Shown: positions 1-7,037 of the stretch, one piece after another | How the letters are laid out: each line of letters starts with the position of its first letter | Position numbering within the stretch: position 1 is the stretch's first letter | IMG/VR virus record: IMGVR_UViG_3300032285_005256 | Span: 1 to 22,943 of that record | Length of the DNA: 22,943 nucleotides | From: a virus | Strand: one strand, 5' to 3' | Notes under the pieces: model-generated | What the model was told of the DNA's origin: nothing | Seen by the model: only the letters and a program-made list of their open reading frames with translations | The model's database searches: none | Translations under genes and position numbers: made by a program

Positions 1-361
1 GTTCGCAGGCGATGCTGAGGCGTTTGCTAAAGTCGAGGGTCCACAGTCTTTCGGCATTATGAAGATGGGCACGGTCATGTCACGTTACATGGCGTACAAG
101 GATCCGTACTTGGTCGCGAACCAGGTGGTGATGGGGTATAAGGGAAATTCATTTATAGATTCTGGATATATTTGGGCTCCTTATGTACCTCTCCAAATCT
201 CGTCCACCTTTTTAGACCCAAATGATTTCAAATTCCGTAAAGGAATCAGGACTCGTTACAGCAAGCTTCTCGCACGCTCAGAATTCTATGGCGTGTTGAA
301 CTTGACTGGGTTGTCAAGCTTGTCTGCAGGGTCCTTCGGTCCTGGCAGCACTCTGTACTAA
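1..361 (+). CDS. Major capsid protein, C-terminal part (T4 gp23-like), partial
   Basis: The reading frame is open from base 2 to a TAA at 359-361, giving the last 119 residues of a protein that begins outside the window. It matches the end of T4 gp23-type HK97-fold capsid proteins: a DPY...VGYKG-like stretch (here DPYLVANQVVMGYKG), then a YVPLQ motif, then a segment of the form DP..F..R.GI.TRY. In this family the subunits form the hexameric capsid shell. An internal ATG at 59 exists, but conserved sequence upstream of it (GPQSFGIMKMG) shows it is not the start. A rho-independent terminator follows 26 bases after the stop, as expected for a highly expressed head gene. Family assignment is by recognition of motifs and is fairly secure; only the C-terminus can be seen. 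Confidence 0.85.
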   Translation, partial: FAGDAEAFAKVEGPQSFGIMKMGTVMSRYMAYKDPYLVANQVVMGYKGNSFIDSGYIWAPYVPLQISSTFLDPNDFKFRKGIRTRYSKLLARSEFYGVLNLTGLSSLSAGSFGPGSTLY

Positions 362-386
362 TTAGGTTTTTTTAAATTCGTCTAAG

Positions 387-423
387 CGGCTGTGGCTCAT
401 AAATTGGGTCACAGCCGTTTTTT
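387..423 (+). terminator. Rho-independent terminator after the capsid gene
   Basis: A perfect 8-bp stem (CGGCTGTG at 387-394, CACAGCCG at 410-417) with a 15-nt loop is followed directly by six T residues (418-423). A G-T wobble can extend the base of the stem. It lies between the capsid stop codon and the endonuclease gene, so it should separate capsid transcription from the accessory cassette downstream. Confidence 0.85.
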
Positions 424-487
424 ATTTAAGGTTTTCTATAGCCACCTTCTCTTTTTTTTTTGTTTTCGGTGTGATAAGCAAAACAAA

Positions 488-1669
488 ATGTCAAGACTTG
501 AAGAAATCAAAAAAATTGCCCAAGGTTCAGGCTGCACGGTTTTATCAAACGTCTATCAAGGATTGGACGTAAAGCATTTGTTTCAATGTCGGTGTGGGAA
601 TACTTTTAACAGAAGTATACGGTTGGTAAGACAGATGAAACCGGGTGCCATCCTTCAATGTAGGCCCTGCAGGTATAAGGATCAGATCAATAAACAAATT
701 AAGCCGATTGATTCTGATGATCTTAATTCAATTGTAGCAGGATTTGGAGGTCAAGTATTAGATTGGCCTACACCTATCTTGATCAATAGTTATGTCAAGG
801 TACGTTGTGATTTACATGAAAACATTTTTACCAGCCGCGTTTGGAATCTGAAGGCAGGTCACTGGGGGTGCTTAAAGTGTGCGGATCGGTATCTATTAGA
901 TTTACATGAAATTAAAGAATTAATTTCTAAGCGGGGGGGATCTTTAATTTCTAATTCCGTAACAAGTGCAAAAGAATATTTTGATATTTTATGTGGAGAT
1001 GGACACTTATTTAAAATCAATCTCAATAAAATTAACCAAGGACGTTGGTGCCCTCGATGTTCAGATTCTCGTTTAATTGGGGAAGAAATTACGAGACAAT
1101 TTGTTGAGTACTTATTTCAAAAGAGATTTGTTAAATGCAAGCCAGAATGGCTTACATTTCAAGATAAAAGGCTTGAGTTAGACGGTTATTGTGAAGAAAT
1201 CGGTATTGCGTTTGAGCATGATGGCGATCAGCATTTTCGGCATATTAAGAGATTTCATAATTATTTTACTCTTGATCAATTACAAAGCATGGATCGAGCC
1301 AAAGATTCATTATGTAAACAAAAGGGTATTATTTTACTTCGTTTTAAAGAACACAAAAATGGCCAGCTTTTGTGTCAGCAACTTCGCGCTCAAAGTTCTC
1401 TTTTGGAAGGAAAGACATTCAAAGATCCAGAACTTTTTGTAGTGGATGTAAAAAAGGCTTATTCAGGAAGAAACGTAAAATTAAAGGAAAGTCTTTCTGC
1501 TGTTTTGTTGAGCGTTGGTTGGAAGTTGATTGATGTTGAATATGGATCATACGCGATGGCTATTGTTCAGTGTGACAGAGGACATACCATTAGAAGAAAT
1601 AGCGCCAGCATCAGGTTAAAAAAAATATTCTTCTGCAAGGAGTGTCATGTCCAAAATCGAGGATATTGA
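488..1669 (+). CDS. Putative Vsr-like (EDxHD-type) endonuclease with four zinc-knuckle modules
   Basis: The product is 393 residues from the ATG at 488; a more upstream GTG at 392 lies inside the terminator and is unlikely. Three zinc-binding modules of about 60-80 residues come first (C34/C36...C58/C61; C107/H110...C128/C131; C169/H173...C188/C191), resembling the DUF723-type treble-clef fingers of phage endonucleases. A nuclease-like core follows: LELD (E230, D232), FEHDGDQHF (E243 to H249), then D269 and K272 before a hydrophobic LLRF strand. This is the pattern of the Vsr-like, EDxHD-type homing endonucleases. A fourth finger (C362/H366...C383/C386) closes the protein. It probably acts as a free-standing, site-specific DNA endonuclease. 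No strong ribosome binding site is visible. The stop overlaps the next gene by 23 bases. Codon and base use are much more AT-rich than the structural genes: 961-1020 has 15 G/C of 60. Confidence 0.65.
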   Translation: MSRLEEIKKIAQGSGCTVLSNVYQGLDVKHLFQCRCGNTFNRSIRLVRQMKPGAILQCRPCRYKDQINKQIKPIDSDDLNSIVAGFGGQVLDWPTPILINSYVKVRCDLHENIFTSRVWNLKAGHWGCLKCADRYLLDLHEIKELISKRGGSLISNSVTSAKEYFDILCGDGHLFKINLNKINQGRWCPRCSDSRLIGEEITRQFVEYLFQKRFVKCKPEWLTFQDKRLELDGYCEEIGIAFEHDGDQHFRHIKRFHNYFTLDQLQSMDRAKDSLCKQKGIILLRFKEHKNGQLLCQQLRAQSSLLEGKTFKDPELFVVDVKKAYSGRNVKLKESLSAVLLSVGWKLIDVEYGSYAMAIVQCDRGHTIRRNSASIRLKKIFFCKECHVQNRGY

Positions 1670-2285
1670 AAATTTACTATCTGAATTTTTAGACGAGTTG
1701 AGTTTTGAGCAAAAAGTGGAGGCTTCAAATCGAATTAAATCTCTTCTTATCAAAAAAAGCCCGTTTAACAAGGAACCAGTTGAATGTGTGCAATGGATTA
1801 AATCAGAGTTAGTCGTAGCTAACGATTATAACCCTAATGCGGTTGCTGCAACTGAAATGAAATTGCTAGAAACTTCTATTTTGAATGACGGATATACTCA
1901 ACCCATTGTGACCTGGAAGCATGATGGAAAGTATGAAGTGGTTGACGGATTTCATCGAAATATAATTGGCAAAGAATCAGAGTCAGTTCGGAATAGGATT
2001 TTTGGATATTTACCTGTCGTAGTGATCAATGAACAGTCCGCTGATCGTTGTAATCGTATTGCAGCAACAGTACGCCACAATCGAGCACGCGGCAAACATA
2101 AGGTTTCCACAATGTCCGATATCATCGTTGAGCTGCGAAGAAGGCGGTGGAGCTATGAGAAAATTGCAAATGAACTGGGAATGAAAGAAGATGAGATTAT
2201 CAAATTGTCCCAAATTTCCGGAATTGCTGATTTATTCAAAGATCGAAAATTTTCTCAATCATGGGAACCTTCGTCATCAGAATGA
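1647..2285 (+). CDS. ibrB: IbrB-like ParB/sulfiredoxin-fold protein
   Basis: The product has 212 residues. The ATG at 1647 is preceded by AAGGAG at 1637-1642. A ParB-like domain spans roughly residues 45-130, with an NPN...L..SI...G..QPI segment and the signature DGFHR at 100-104, followed by RHNRARG at 143-149 and a helix-turn-helix-like stretch (about 168-190). Proteins of this type occur beside PAPS-reductase-like IbrA, and that partner is the next gene. In E. coli, IbrA and IbrB are known as regulators of immunoglobulin-binding Eib proteins and lie on prophage-related DNA; their biochemistry is not established to my knowledge. The start lies within the endonuclease gene and the TGA stop shares bases with the ibrA ATG (ATGA), so the three genes look translationally coupled. 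Confidence 0.75.
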   Translation: MSKIEDIENLLSEFLDELSFEQKVEASNRIKSLLIKKSPFNKEPVECVQWIKSELVVANDYNPNAVAATEMKLLETSILNDGYTQPIVTWKHDGKYEVVDGFHRNIIGKESESVRNRIFGYLPVVVINEQSADRCNRIAATVRHNRARGKHKVSTMSDIIVELRRRRWSYEKIANELGMKEDEIIKLSQISGIADLFKDRKFSQSWEPSSSE

Positions 2286-3490
2286 AACGTAAATATCAAT
2301 CGCAAGATGTATTGTATTCAGCTAAAAATAGAATTCGATTTGTTTTTGATCACTTCGAGAAAGTAATGGTAGCCTTTTCTGGCGGTAAAGACTCAACGGT
2401 ATTGACTCATTTAGTAGCTGAAGAGGCTCGCATGAGGGGACGCAAATTTGGGTTAATGTTCATTGATTGGGAGTGTCAGTACGACCTCACAATCAAATTC
2501 GTCGGTCAAATTTTTAAAGAGTATGAAGATTGCATCATTCCCCTCTGGCTTTGCATTCCTTTAATAACACCCAATGAAACATCGTGCGTAGAACCAGTCT
2601 TTAAGGCATGGGATGAGTCAAAAAAAGAGCTATGGGTAAGAAATCTGCCTGAAATTGCCCTAACCCAAAAAGAAGTAGCTTGTTTCAAAGAAGGAATGAG
2701 CTTTGAACAGTTTGTTCAAGAAGTCTCTGAATGGTACGGTGGTGGTAAACCGTGTGCGAATTTTATTGGGATCAGAACTCAGGAAAGCCTTAATCGTTAT
2801 CGAGCAGTTGCGAATCGAAAAAAGGAACTTTTCAAGAATCAATATTGGTCCACAAAGGATTCGGGTGGGTCTTGGAAGTTTTATCCTCTTTATGATTGGG
2901 AGAAAGAGGACATTTGGACGTATTTGGGAAAATTTAAAAAAAGTTACAATCCTATTTATGACCGCATGTACCTAGCAGGGGTTCCTATTTCTTTAATGCG
3001 AGTGGATGAGCCATTTTCGGAACAATTTAGGAGACAACTTTGGCTTTTCTCTGTGATTGAACCTGAAACTTGGTCAAAGATCACTGCGAGAATTGCAGGA
3101 GTTCACACGACAGAATTATATGGTCGTGAACCTGCTGTATTTGGCTCTGGTAGACTTGCTCTTCCAGAAGGTTATTCTTGGAAAAAATTCGCTCATTTAA
3201 TTCTTAATTCAATGCCACACACTACATCTGAACATTATAAGACCAAAATTGCTGTATATCTTAAATGGTGGAAAGAGCATGGGTATCCTGATGATATTCC
3301 AGAGACTGCATCCAAGACTCAAGAACGTTTAGACGAAATTCCAAGCTGGAGAAAAATCTGTAAAACCTTGCTTCGTAATGATTATTGGTGTGTTTGGTTA
3401 GGTTTCCAACAAACTAAGTCAAATAGTTATGAAACGTATATGTCGCTAATGAAAAAAAAGAGGCAGGAGTGGGGTATTTTTCAAGATTAG
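2282..3490 (+). CDS. ibrA: IbrA-like PAPS reductase / PP-loop family protein (DUF3440)
   Basis: The product is 402 residues from the ATG at 2282, which overlaps the ibrB stop as ATGA. This start is preferred over an ATG at 2261 because the family begins close to the conserved V..A..RI..VF segment seen here. The PP-loop motif SGGKDST is at residues 33-39, followed by the FIDWE motif. Later segments (GIRTQES, YPLYDWEKEDIWTYL, YNPIYDRMYLAGVP, R..EPF, and RIAGVHT) are hallmarks of IbrA/DUF3440 proteins. The family resembles PAPS reductases and DndC, enzymes that bind ATP-like substrates or activate sulfur chemistry, but the reaction of IbrA is not known to me. It has the usual partner ibrB. The TAG stop is followed by a 128-base gap before the next structural gene. 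Confidence 0.85.
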   Translation: MKRKYQSQDVLYSAKNRIRFVFDHFEKVMVAFSGGKDSTVLTHLVAEEARMRGRKFGLMFIDWECQYDLTIKFVGQIFKEYEDCIIPLWLCIPLITPNETSCVEPVFKAWDESKKELWVRNLPEIALTQKEVACFKEGMSFEQFVQEVSEWYGGGKPCANFIGIRTQESLNRYRAVANRKKELFKNQYWSTKDSGGSWKFYPLYDWEKEDIWTYLGKFKKSYNPIYDRMYLAGVPISLMRVDEPFSEQFRRQLWLFSVIEPETWSKITARIAGVHTTELYGREPAVFGSGRLALPEGYSWKKFAHLILNSMPHTTSEHYKTKIAVYLKWWKEHGYPDDIPETASKTQERLDEIPSWRKICKTLLRNDYWCVWLGFQQTKSNSYETYMSLMKKKRQEWGIFQD

Positions 3491-3512
3491 CACTCATGCC
3501 CAGAGGATGAAA

Positions 3513-3528
3513 GGCGTCGTGAGACGCC
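3513..3528 (+). other. GC-rich hairpin with GTGA tetraloop
   Basis: GGCGTC at 3513-3518 and GACGCC at 3523-3528 form a perfect 6-bp stem closed by a GTGA tetraloop. No T-run follows, so it is not a typical terminator. It lies in the 128-base gap between ibrA and the next gene and may be an RNA-processing or stabilising structure at the edge of the accessory cassette. Its role is unknown. Confidence 0.45.
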
Positions 3529-3565
3529 AGCTTGGAGAAGGACTCACGTCCACGTCCTAATCGTC

Positions 3566-3594
3566 TTGTCGTCCGCTTTTAATCGCGCTATTCT
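3566..3594 (+). promoter_or_regulatory. Candidate sigma70-like promoter upstream of the acidic protein gene
   Basis: TTGTCG at 3566-3571 and TATTCT at 3589-3594 each match 4 of 6 consensus positions and are separated by exactly 17 bases. Transcription would start near 3601, just before the GGAGAG ribosome binding site at 3602-3607. This could restart transcription of the head/neck genes after the inserted cassette. The match is moderate and unproven. Confidence 0.4.
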
Positions 3595-3618
3595 CAACGC
3601 ACGGAGAGTTATGCGCGA

Positions 3619-4047
3619 ATGCCAAACATTGAACAAATTGTAAAGAGTGTGAAGGATCTGCAGGAGCGGTTTTTAGAGGCTGAGGTGGATACTGGAGATC
3701 CAGCCGATGATGTGGATACTGGCCCGTTGGGGGATGGGCAGGTCGATGAGTTGGATGCTTTTGTGGCAGTGGCTCAGAATTCAGCGATTTCGTGTTTAGT
3801 GGCCATTGATCAGATGGTGCGCTTCCATAAGATGGAACTGACGAAATGGTTTGGGGATGAGGCAGAGGCGGTTTTAAGTGACGCAAAAGAGGCGCTTCAG
3901 AGTATTGCTGATCTCCTGAATTTACCCTACGCTGAGGACGAATCAGACGAATTAGAGGATTCAGAGGAGTCAGATGAGGACTCAAAGAACTCCGATGAGG
4001 ACTCTGAGGATGCTCCTTCGGATGATCAAGAAAAAGAAGAGGAATAA
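3619..4047 (+). CDS. Acidic protein of unknown function, head-region gene
   Basis: The product has 142 residues. The ATG at 3619 has GGAGAG (3602-3607) upstream. Residues 1-105 are predicted to be largely helical from their hydrophobic spacing. The C-terminal third (from about residue 108) is an almost continuous run of Asp, Glu and Ser, probably disordered and strongly negative. I do not recognise a family. It lies between the capsid gene (after the accessory cassette) and the gp13-like neck gene, and its TAA is immediately followed by the neck gene's ATG. A head-associated or assembly role is likely by position only. Confidence 0.75.
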   Translation: MPNIEQIVKSVKDLQERFLEAEVDTGDPADDVDTGPLGDGQVDELDAFVAVAQNSAISCLVAIDQMVRFHKMELTKWFGDEAEAVLSDAKEALQSIADLLNLPYAEDESDELEDSEESDEDSKNSDEDSEDAPSDDQEKEEE

Positions 4048-4782
4048 ATGGGTACGCCTACCTCTGTTTTAAAACAGGAAGTTTTTGATGAGTTGGGAGG
4101 CGGCACAGGTGGGTTTGTCACCGTGGAGCTCTCGGATGAGGCATTTACCAGTGCCATTCGGATGGGGAAGCGGTGGTTTAATTCAAAAAAGGGTTTTGTC
4201 ATATTTAGACCCATTCCGATTGTCGATGGGGTGCTGGAGTATAAGATGAAGCCTGACACCCAGCAGGTTTTAGACGTGGTGTTTCAGGTGCCCTCGGATG
4301 TGGCGGCTTTTTTCACCTTAGGGTTTTTTGATATCATTCCTTATGGGCCGAATACGCTTTTATCTATGGGATCAGGGCTGACGAATTACTCAGGCTTTGC
4401 TCAGCTCTTGGAGTTCACGGAGAATAGAAAGCGCATCTTTTCGGTCGAACCTGAGTGGTATTATGAGCAACAAACTCAGATTCTTCACATCACGGCTCGG
4501 GGGGGGACTCCGGCTGGGATCATGCTCGTTCAGATGAAAACGATGACGTTTGACCCTCAGAACTTAAATGACAAGGATGATGAGTTGTTTGTCAGGTGGG
4601 TGAAGGCCAAGTGTAAGGAGATTGTGGGACGAGTGAGGAGTAAGTATGACTCGCTCCCAGGGGCTGGGGGTCCAGTGGCGTTGGATGGTCAACGGTTAAT
4701 TGAGGAGAGCAAAGAGGAGTTTGAGCGGTTGAACGTTGAGATTTTTGCTTCTCAGGGGCCTGATACCCCGATTGTAGGTTAG
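4048..4782 (+). CDS. Neck protein, T4 gp13-like head-tail connector
   Basis: The product is 244 residues, starting directly at the base after the previous stop. The overall pattern matches gp13-type neck proteins of T4-like phages and cyanophages: an N-terminal V.LSDE.....I..G.RWF segment, a central beta-rich part (..PIVDGV.EY.M...), then D.LF.RW.KA.CKEI..RVRSK near residues 180-210. It ends with a P.AGGPVALDGQRLIEESKEEFERL stretch, whose GG-DGQ-I-EE-EE-L pattern closes many gp13 homologues. In T4, gp13 and gp14 form the neck that seals the portal of a DNA-filled head and receives the tail. The TAG stop is part of TAGGAG, which supplies the ribosome binding site for the next gene. Confidence 0.65.
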   Translation: MGTPTSVLKQEVFDELGGGTGGFVTVELSDEAFTSAIRMGKRWFNSKKGFVIFRPIPIVDGVLEYKMKPDTQQVLDVVFQVPSDVAAFFTLGFFDIIPYGPNTLLSMGSGLTNYSGFAQLLEFTENRKRIFSVEPEWYYEQQTQILHITARGGTPAGIMLVQMKTMTFDPQNLNDKDDELFVRWVKAKCKEIVGRVRSKYDSLPGAGGPVALDGQRLIEESKEEFERLNVEIFASQGPDTPIVG

Positions 4783-4791
4783 GAGAGTCGG

Positions 4792-5058
4792 ATGATTGAT
4801 TCATGGGGAATTCCTCTTTTAGAGCGTAACGTAATTAATCAGAAAGAGATTGATCAGTTTTTGTCTCAATTTAGGGCAAAAAAGCCTGAGACTCAAAAGT
4901 GGTTGAAGGCGAATTTAAGGAATTTTCTAATCTCTGATCATGAAGAGGTCGAGAAGGTGAGTCGGATTCCCTCGGATGCACCTCAATGGTTAAAGAATGC
5001 TTTTACTCGGGGAGATGAATTATTCACGGTTTCATTTTCAAAAGAATTTAAAGATTAG
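4792..5058 (+). CDS. N-terminal part of an amber-split PcfJ-like protein
   Basis: The product is 88 residues from the ATG at 4792, with AGGAGAG at 4781-4787 as ribosome binding site. Residues 3-8 are DSWGIP, a peptide that recurs in several other proteins of this window. The C-terminal half (APQWLKNAF.RGDELF...FKD) resembles the segment that precedes the catalytic-looking core in phage PcfJ-like proteins. The frame ends in TAG at 5056-5058, and the very next base begins the following open frame in the same phase. The sequence therefore reads as one long gene interrupted by a single amber codon. Whether the fragment is made alone, or as a readthrough fusion, cannot be told from sequence. Confidence 0.65.
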   Translation: MIDSWGIPLLERNVINQKEIDQFLSQFRAKKPETQKWLKANLRNFLISDHEEVEKVSRIPSDAPQWLKNAFTRGDELFTVSFSKEFKD

Positions 5059-6102
5059 ATGGATCATGTGATGGATTATTTAGATTCTGAGGCAGCTCAG
5101 TTTGATTTTAAAAGCTTAAGTGTCCCGGATGCGATTAAAAAAGCAGAGATGTGGTTAAAGAGCCTCACGCGTGGAAAGGCTGCACGAGAGGTTCCTGGTG
5201 AGATTCCTGTAAAGACCTATTCGGATGGTTTTAAGTGGTTGAAGCTGACTTCTCGGGAATCCTTGGATCGTGAGGGAAAACTCATGGGTCATTGCGTGGG
5301 TTCTTACTATGAGAAAGTAGCTGAAGAAGGTACAGAGATTTATTCACTCAGAGATCCTAAAAACGAACCTCATTGCACGATTGAAGTGACGGATCGAGAA
5401 ATTCAACAAATTAAGGGCAAGCAAAATAAAGAGGTAGTGTCTAAATACCATTCTTACGTTCAGGATTTTGTGAATACACAAGGCTTTGAACTCGGTGATG
5501 GAGGAGATCACGATTTAACTAAGGCTGGAATGATTCGGATTGGCAAACAGCTCATGACTTTAGATCAGTTTCAAGCATCTAAGAATCTAAAAGTAGATGG
5601 GAGTTTGGATCTCCGTCGCACGAAGGTCACGTCCTTACCTAAGGACTTAAAGGTGGGTGGATATTTGGATCTCAATGGCACGAAGGTCACGTCCTTACCT
5701 AAGGACTTAAAGGTGGGTGGGGGTTTGTATCTCAGTGACACGCCGATCAAGTCCTTACCTGATGGCTTAGAAGTGGGTGGAAATTTGGATCTCCGTGGCA
5801 CGAAGGTCACGTCCTTACCTGATGGCTTGAAGGTGGGTGGGTATTTGTATCTCAGTAACACGCCGATCACGTCCTTACCTGATGGCTTGAAGGTGGGTGG
5901 GAGTTTGGATCTCCATGGCACGAAGATCACGTCCTTACCTGATAACTTGAAGGTGGGTGGGAATTTGGATCTCCATGACACGAAGATCACGTCCTTACCT
6001 GATAACTTGAAGGTGGGTGGGTATTTGTATCTCCGTCGCACGAAGATCAAAAAGGATGATTTCAAAAAGCCTCCTGGAGTGAAGGGTGAGGTGTTCAATT
6101 GA
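5059..6102 (+). CDS. PcfJ-like core plus leucine-rich repeats, C-terminal part of amber-split gene
   Basis: The product is 347 residues. The frame opens with ATG immediately after the in-frame TAG, and no convincing ribosome binding site precedes it. Residues 1-45 continue the helical segment begun upstream (MDHVMDYLDS...DAIKKAEMW). The PcfJ-like core (about 55-145) has LTSRESLDREGKLMGHCVGSYY, then YSLRD, PHCTIEV and QIKGKQN motifs. In PcfJ-type proteins the H-C and downstream residues are conserved, but the activity is unknown to me. Residues about 175-335 are eight 20-residue leucine-rich repeats of the form LKVGGxLDLxxTKxTSLPDx, encoded by a 60-bp DNA repeat. This suggests a protein-binding solenoid. 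It overlaps the next gene (TTGA). Confidence 0.7.
   Translation: MDHVMDYLDSEAAQFDFKSLSVPDAIKKAEMWLKSLTRGKAAREVPGEIPVKTYSDGFKWLKLTSRESLDREGKLMGHCVGSYYEKVAEEGTEIYSLRDPKNEPHCTIEVTDREIQQIKGKQNKEVVSKYHSYVQDFVNTQGFELGDGGDHDLTKAGMIRIGKQLMTLDQFQASKNLKVDGSLDLRRTKVTSLPKDLKVGGYLDLNGTKVTSLPKDLKVGGGLYLSDTPIKSLPDGLEVGGNLDLRGTKVTSLPDGLKVGGYLYLSNTPITSLPDGLKVGGSLDLHGTKITSLPDNLKVGGNLDLHDTKITSLPDNLKVGGYLYLRRTKIKKDDFKKPPGVKGEVFN
5581..6060 (+). repeat. Eight-copy 60-bp in-frame tandem repeat encoding leucine-rich repeats
   Basis: The sequence repeats with an exact 60-base period for eight units from 5581 to 6060. The strongest conservation is in the ACG...TCCTTACCT and TTGAAGGTGGGTGG blocks at the unit ends. 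Each unit encodes one 20-residue LPx-type leucine-rich repeat. Differences between units cluster at a few codons (the residue after GG, the two after LDL, and the D/K after LP). The first and last units are the most divergent, as in arrays that grow and shrink by unequal recombination or slippage. Confidence 0.95.
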
Positions 6103-7037
6103 AAGATCCCATTTTAGAATTAATCCATGAGTCATTTGATCTTTTCGAAGCAGATCAGCCATCGGTTCAAAAGATTTTAGGGTTTCCCTACCCTGAGTAT
6201 GTTTCGCTTCTGATGTTTGTGGATGCGTTTGCTGATGCAGCGATTGCAGACAGTCCCACGGTGGCTGAGAAGTTTCAGACACCGGGTCGGGATTTACTTG
6301 AGAATGTCATGGATTATTTTGAGGACCTTGGGCTTGATATTTTCAAGTACGCCCGTGAGTCGCTGGGTCTTGATTTAATCGACCGATTAAATGAGCTTTG
6401 GGGTGAGAATTTCTCAGTGGATCAGCTCATTCAGTATGACAAGGACGCACTCGGCATAGTGGTTTTGATTGCTCTGGGTCATCGCGTGAGATTGGATGCG
6501 GATGTGCGTCGGGTTTTAAAAGATCACGATGCGAAGGAACCCACGGCTGAGAATCTGGGCATTGAGCAGAATCAAGCCCGTTATGATCAAGCTTACCAAG
6601 CCCTTTCCGATATTCATGCGATGAAAAATGAATCGCGTGACAATTTGTCTGAGTCTTTTCTCAGCTTCTTTGGTTTTCAGGATGAGAAGGATAAAAAGCA
6701 TCAATCGGAGAAGGTGGAGGAAAAAGCTCTTAAGCTCGTGGAATCAATTTTAAAACAGCTTAAGATTAAGTACACTCTTCACAAAGAGAAGGGCTCTGAG
6801 GGTACGGTCTTTCGTCACCGATTTAAGGTTGGAAAAAAGGCGTACTGCTTGAAGTCGTATGTGATTCACGAATCCACTCACCTCTCGTCGGTTCTTTGGG
6901 ATGAGGATGAGGATAATTTTTTTGTAGTTGTGACGATTGGTTATTTGAAGGACTTTTACGCATTAATTGCCTTTGGGCGACAAAGGCTGAAGGCATTTTT
7001 GGAGAAAGAAGAACATGGAAGCACCCGATCAGAATAA
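6099..7037 (+). CDS. Protein of unknown function (312 aa)
   Basis: The start is TTG at 6099, with GGTGAGG at 6085-6091 as ribosome binding site; the start overlaps the preceding stop as TTGA. The N-terminal 130 residues are helical and rich in acidic and hydrophobic residues. A charged linker (about 150-220) leads to a C-terminal alpha/beta region (about 225-305) with alternating hydrophobic strands (FRHRFKVGKKAYCLKSYV, NFFVVVTIGYL). I recognise no family. It lies between the gp13-like and gp14-like neck genes and overlaps the next gene by 23 bases, so the two are probably co-translated. Confidence 0.75.
   Translation: MKDPILELIHESFDLFEADQPSVQKILGFPYPEYVSLLMFVDAFADAAIADSPTVAEKFQTPGRDLLENVMDYFEDLGLDIFKYARESLGLDLIDRLNELWGENFSVDQLIQYDKDALGIVVLIALGHRVRLDADVRRVLKDHDAKEPTAENLGIEQNQARYDQAYQALSDIHAMKNESRDNLSESFLSFFGFQDEKDKKHQSEKVEEKALKLVESILKQLKIKYTLHKEKGSEGTVFRHRFKVGKKAYCLKSYVIHESTHLSSVLWDEDEDNFFVVVTIGYLKDFYALIAFGRQRLKAFLEKEEHGSTRSE

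Noticed and set aside
362-3618. Group I intron hosting the endonuclease
   Set aside because: The capsid frame ends in a normal C-terminus and stop, followed by a terminator; no continuing exon is visible downstream.
3491-3618. Self-cleaving ribozyme or tRNA in the gap after ibrA
   Set aside because: The CTGATGA/GAAA core of a hammerhead is absent and no cloverleaf can be drawn; only simple hairpins are present.
3488-3640. C-terminal extension of ibrA by readthrough of its TAG (open for about 50 codons)
   Set aside because: The translated extension is arginine/serine-rich without family similarity, and IbrA is already complete at its normal length.
3557-3985. 142-codon open frame on the - strand opposite the acidic protein gene
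   Set aside because: Proline/histidine-rich shadow of an Asp/Glu-rich + strand gene; no ribosome binding site and all neighbours are on the + strand.
5581-6060. CRISPR-like direct repeats
   Set aside because: Units are contiguous, have no spacers, and stay in one coding frame with leucine-rich-repeat sequence.
5571-6098. 175-codon open frame on the - strand across the leucine-rich repeats
   Set aside because: It only mirrors the 60-bp repeat, whose period keeps all frames open. The + strand frame has recognisable PcfJ and leucine-rich-repeat sequence.
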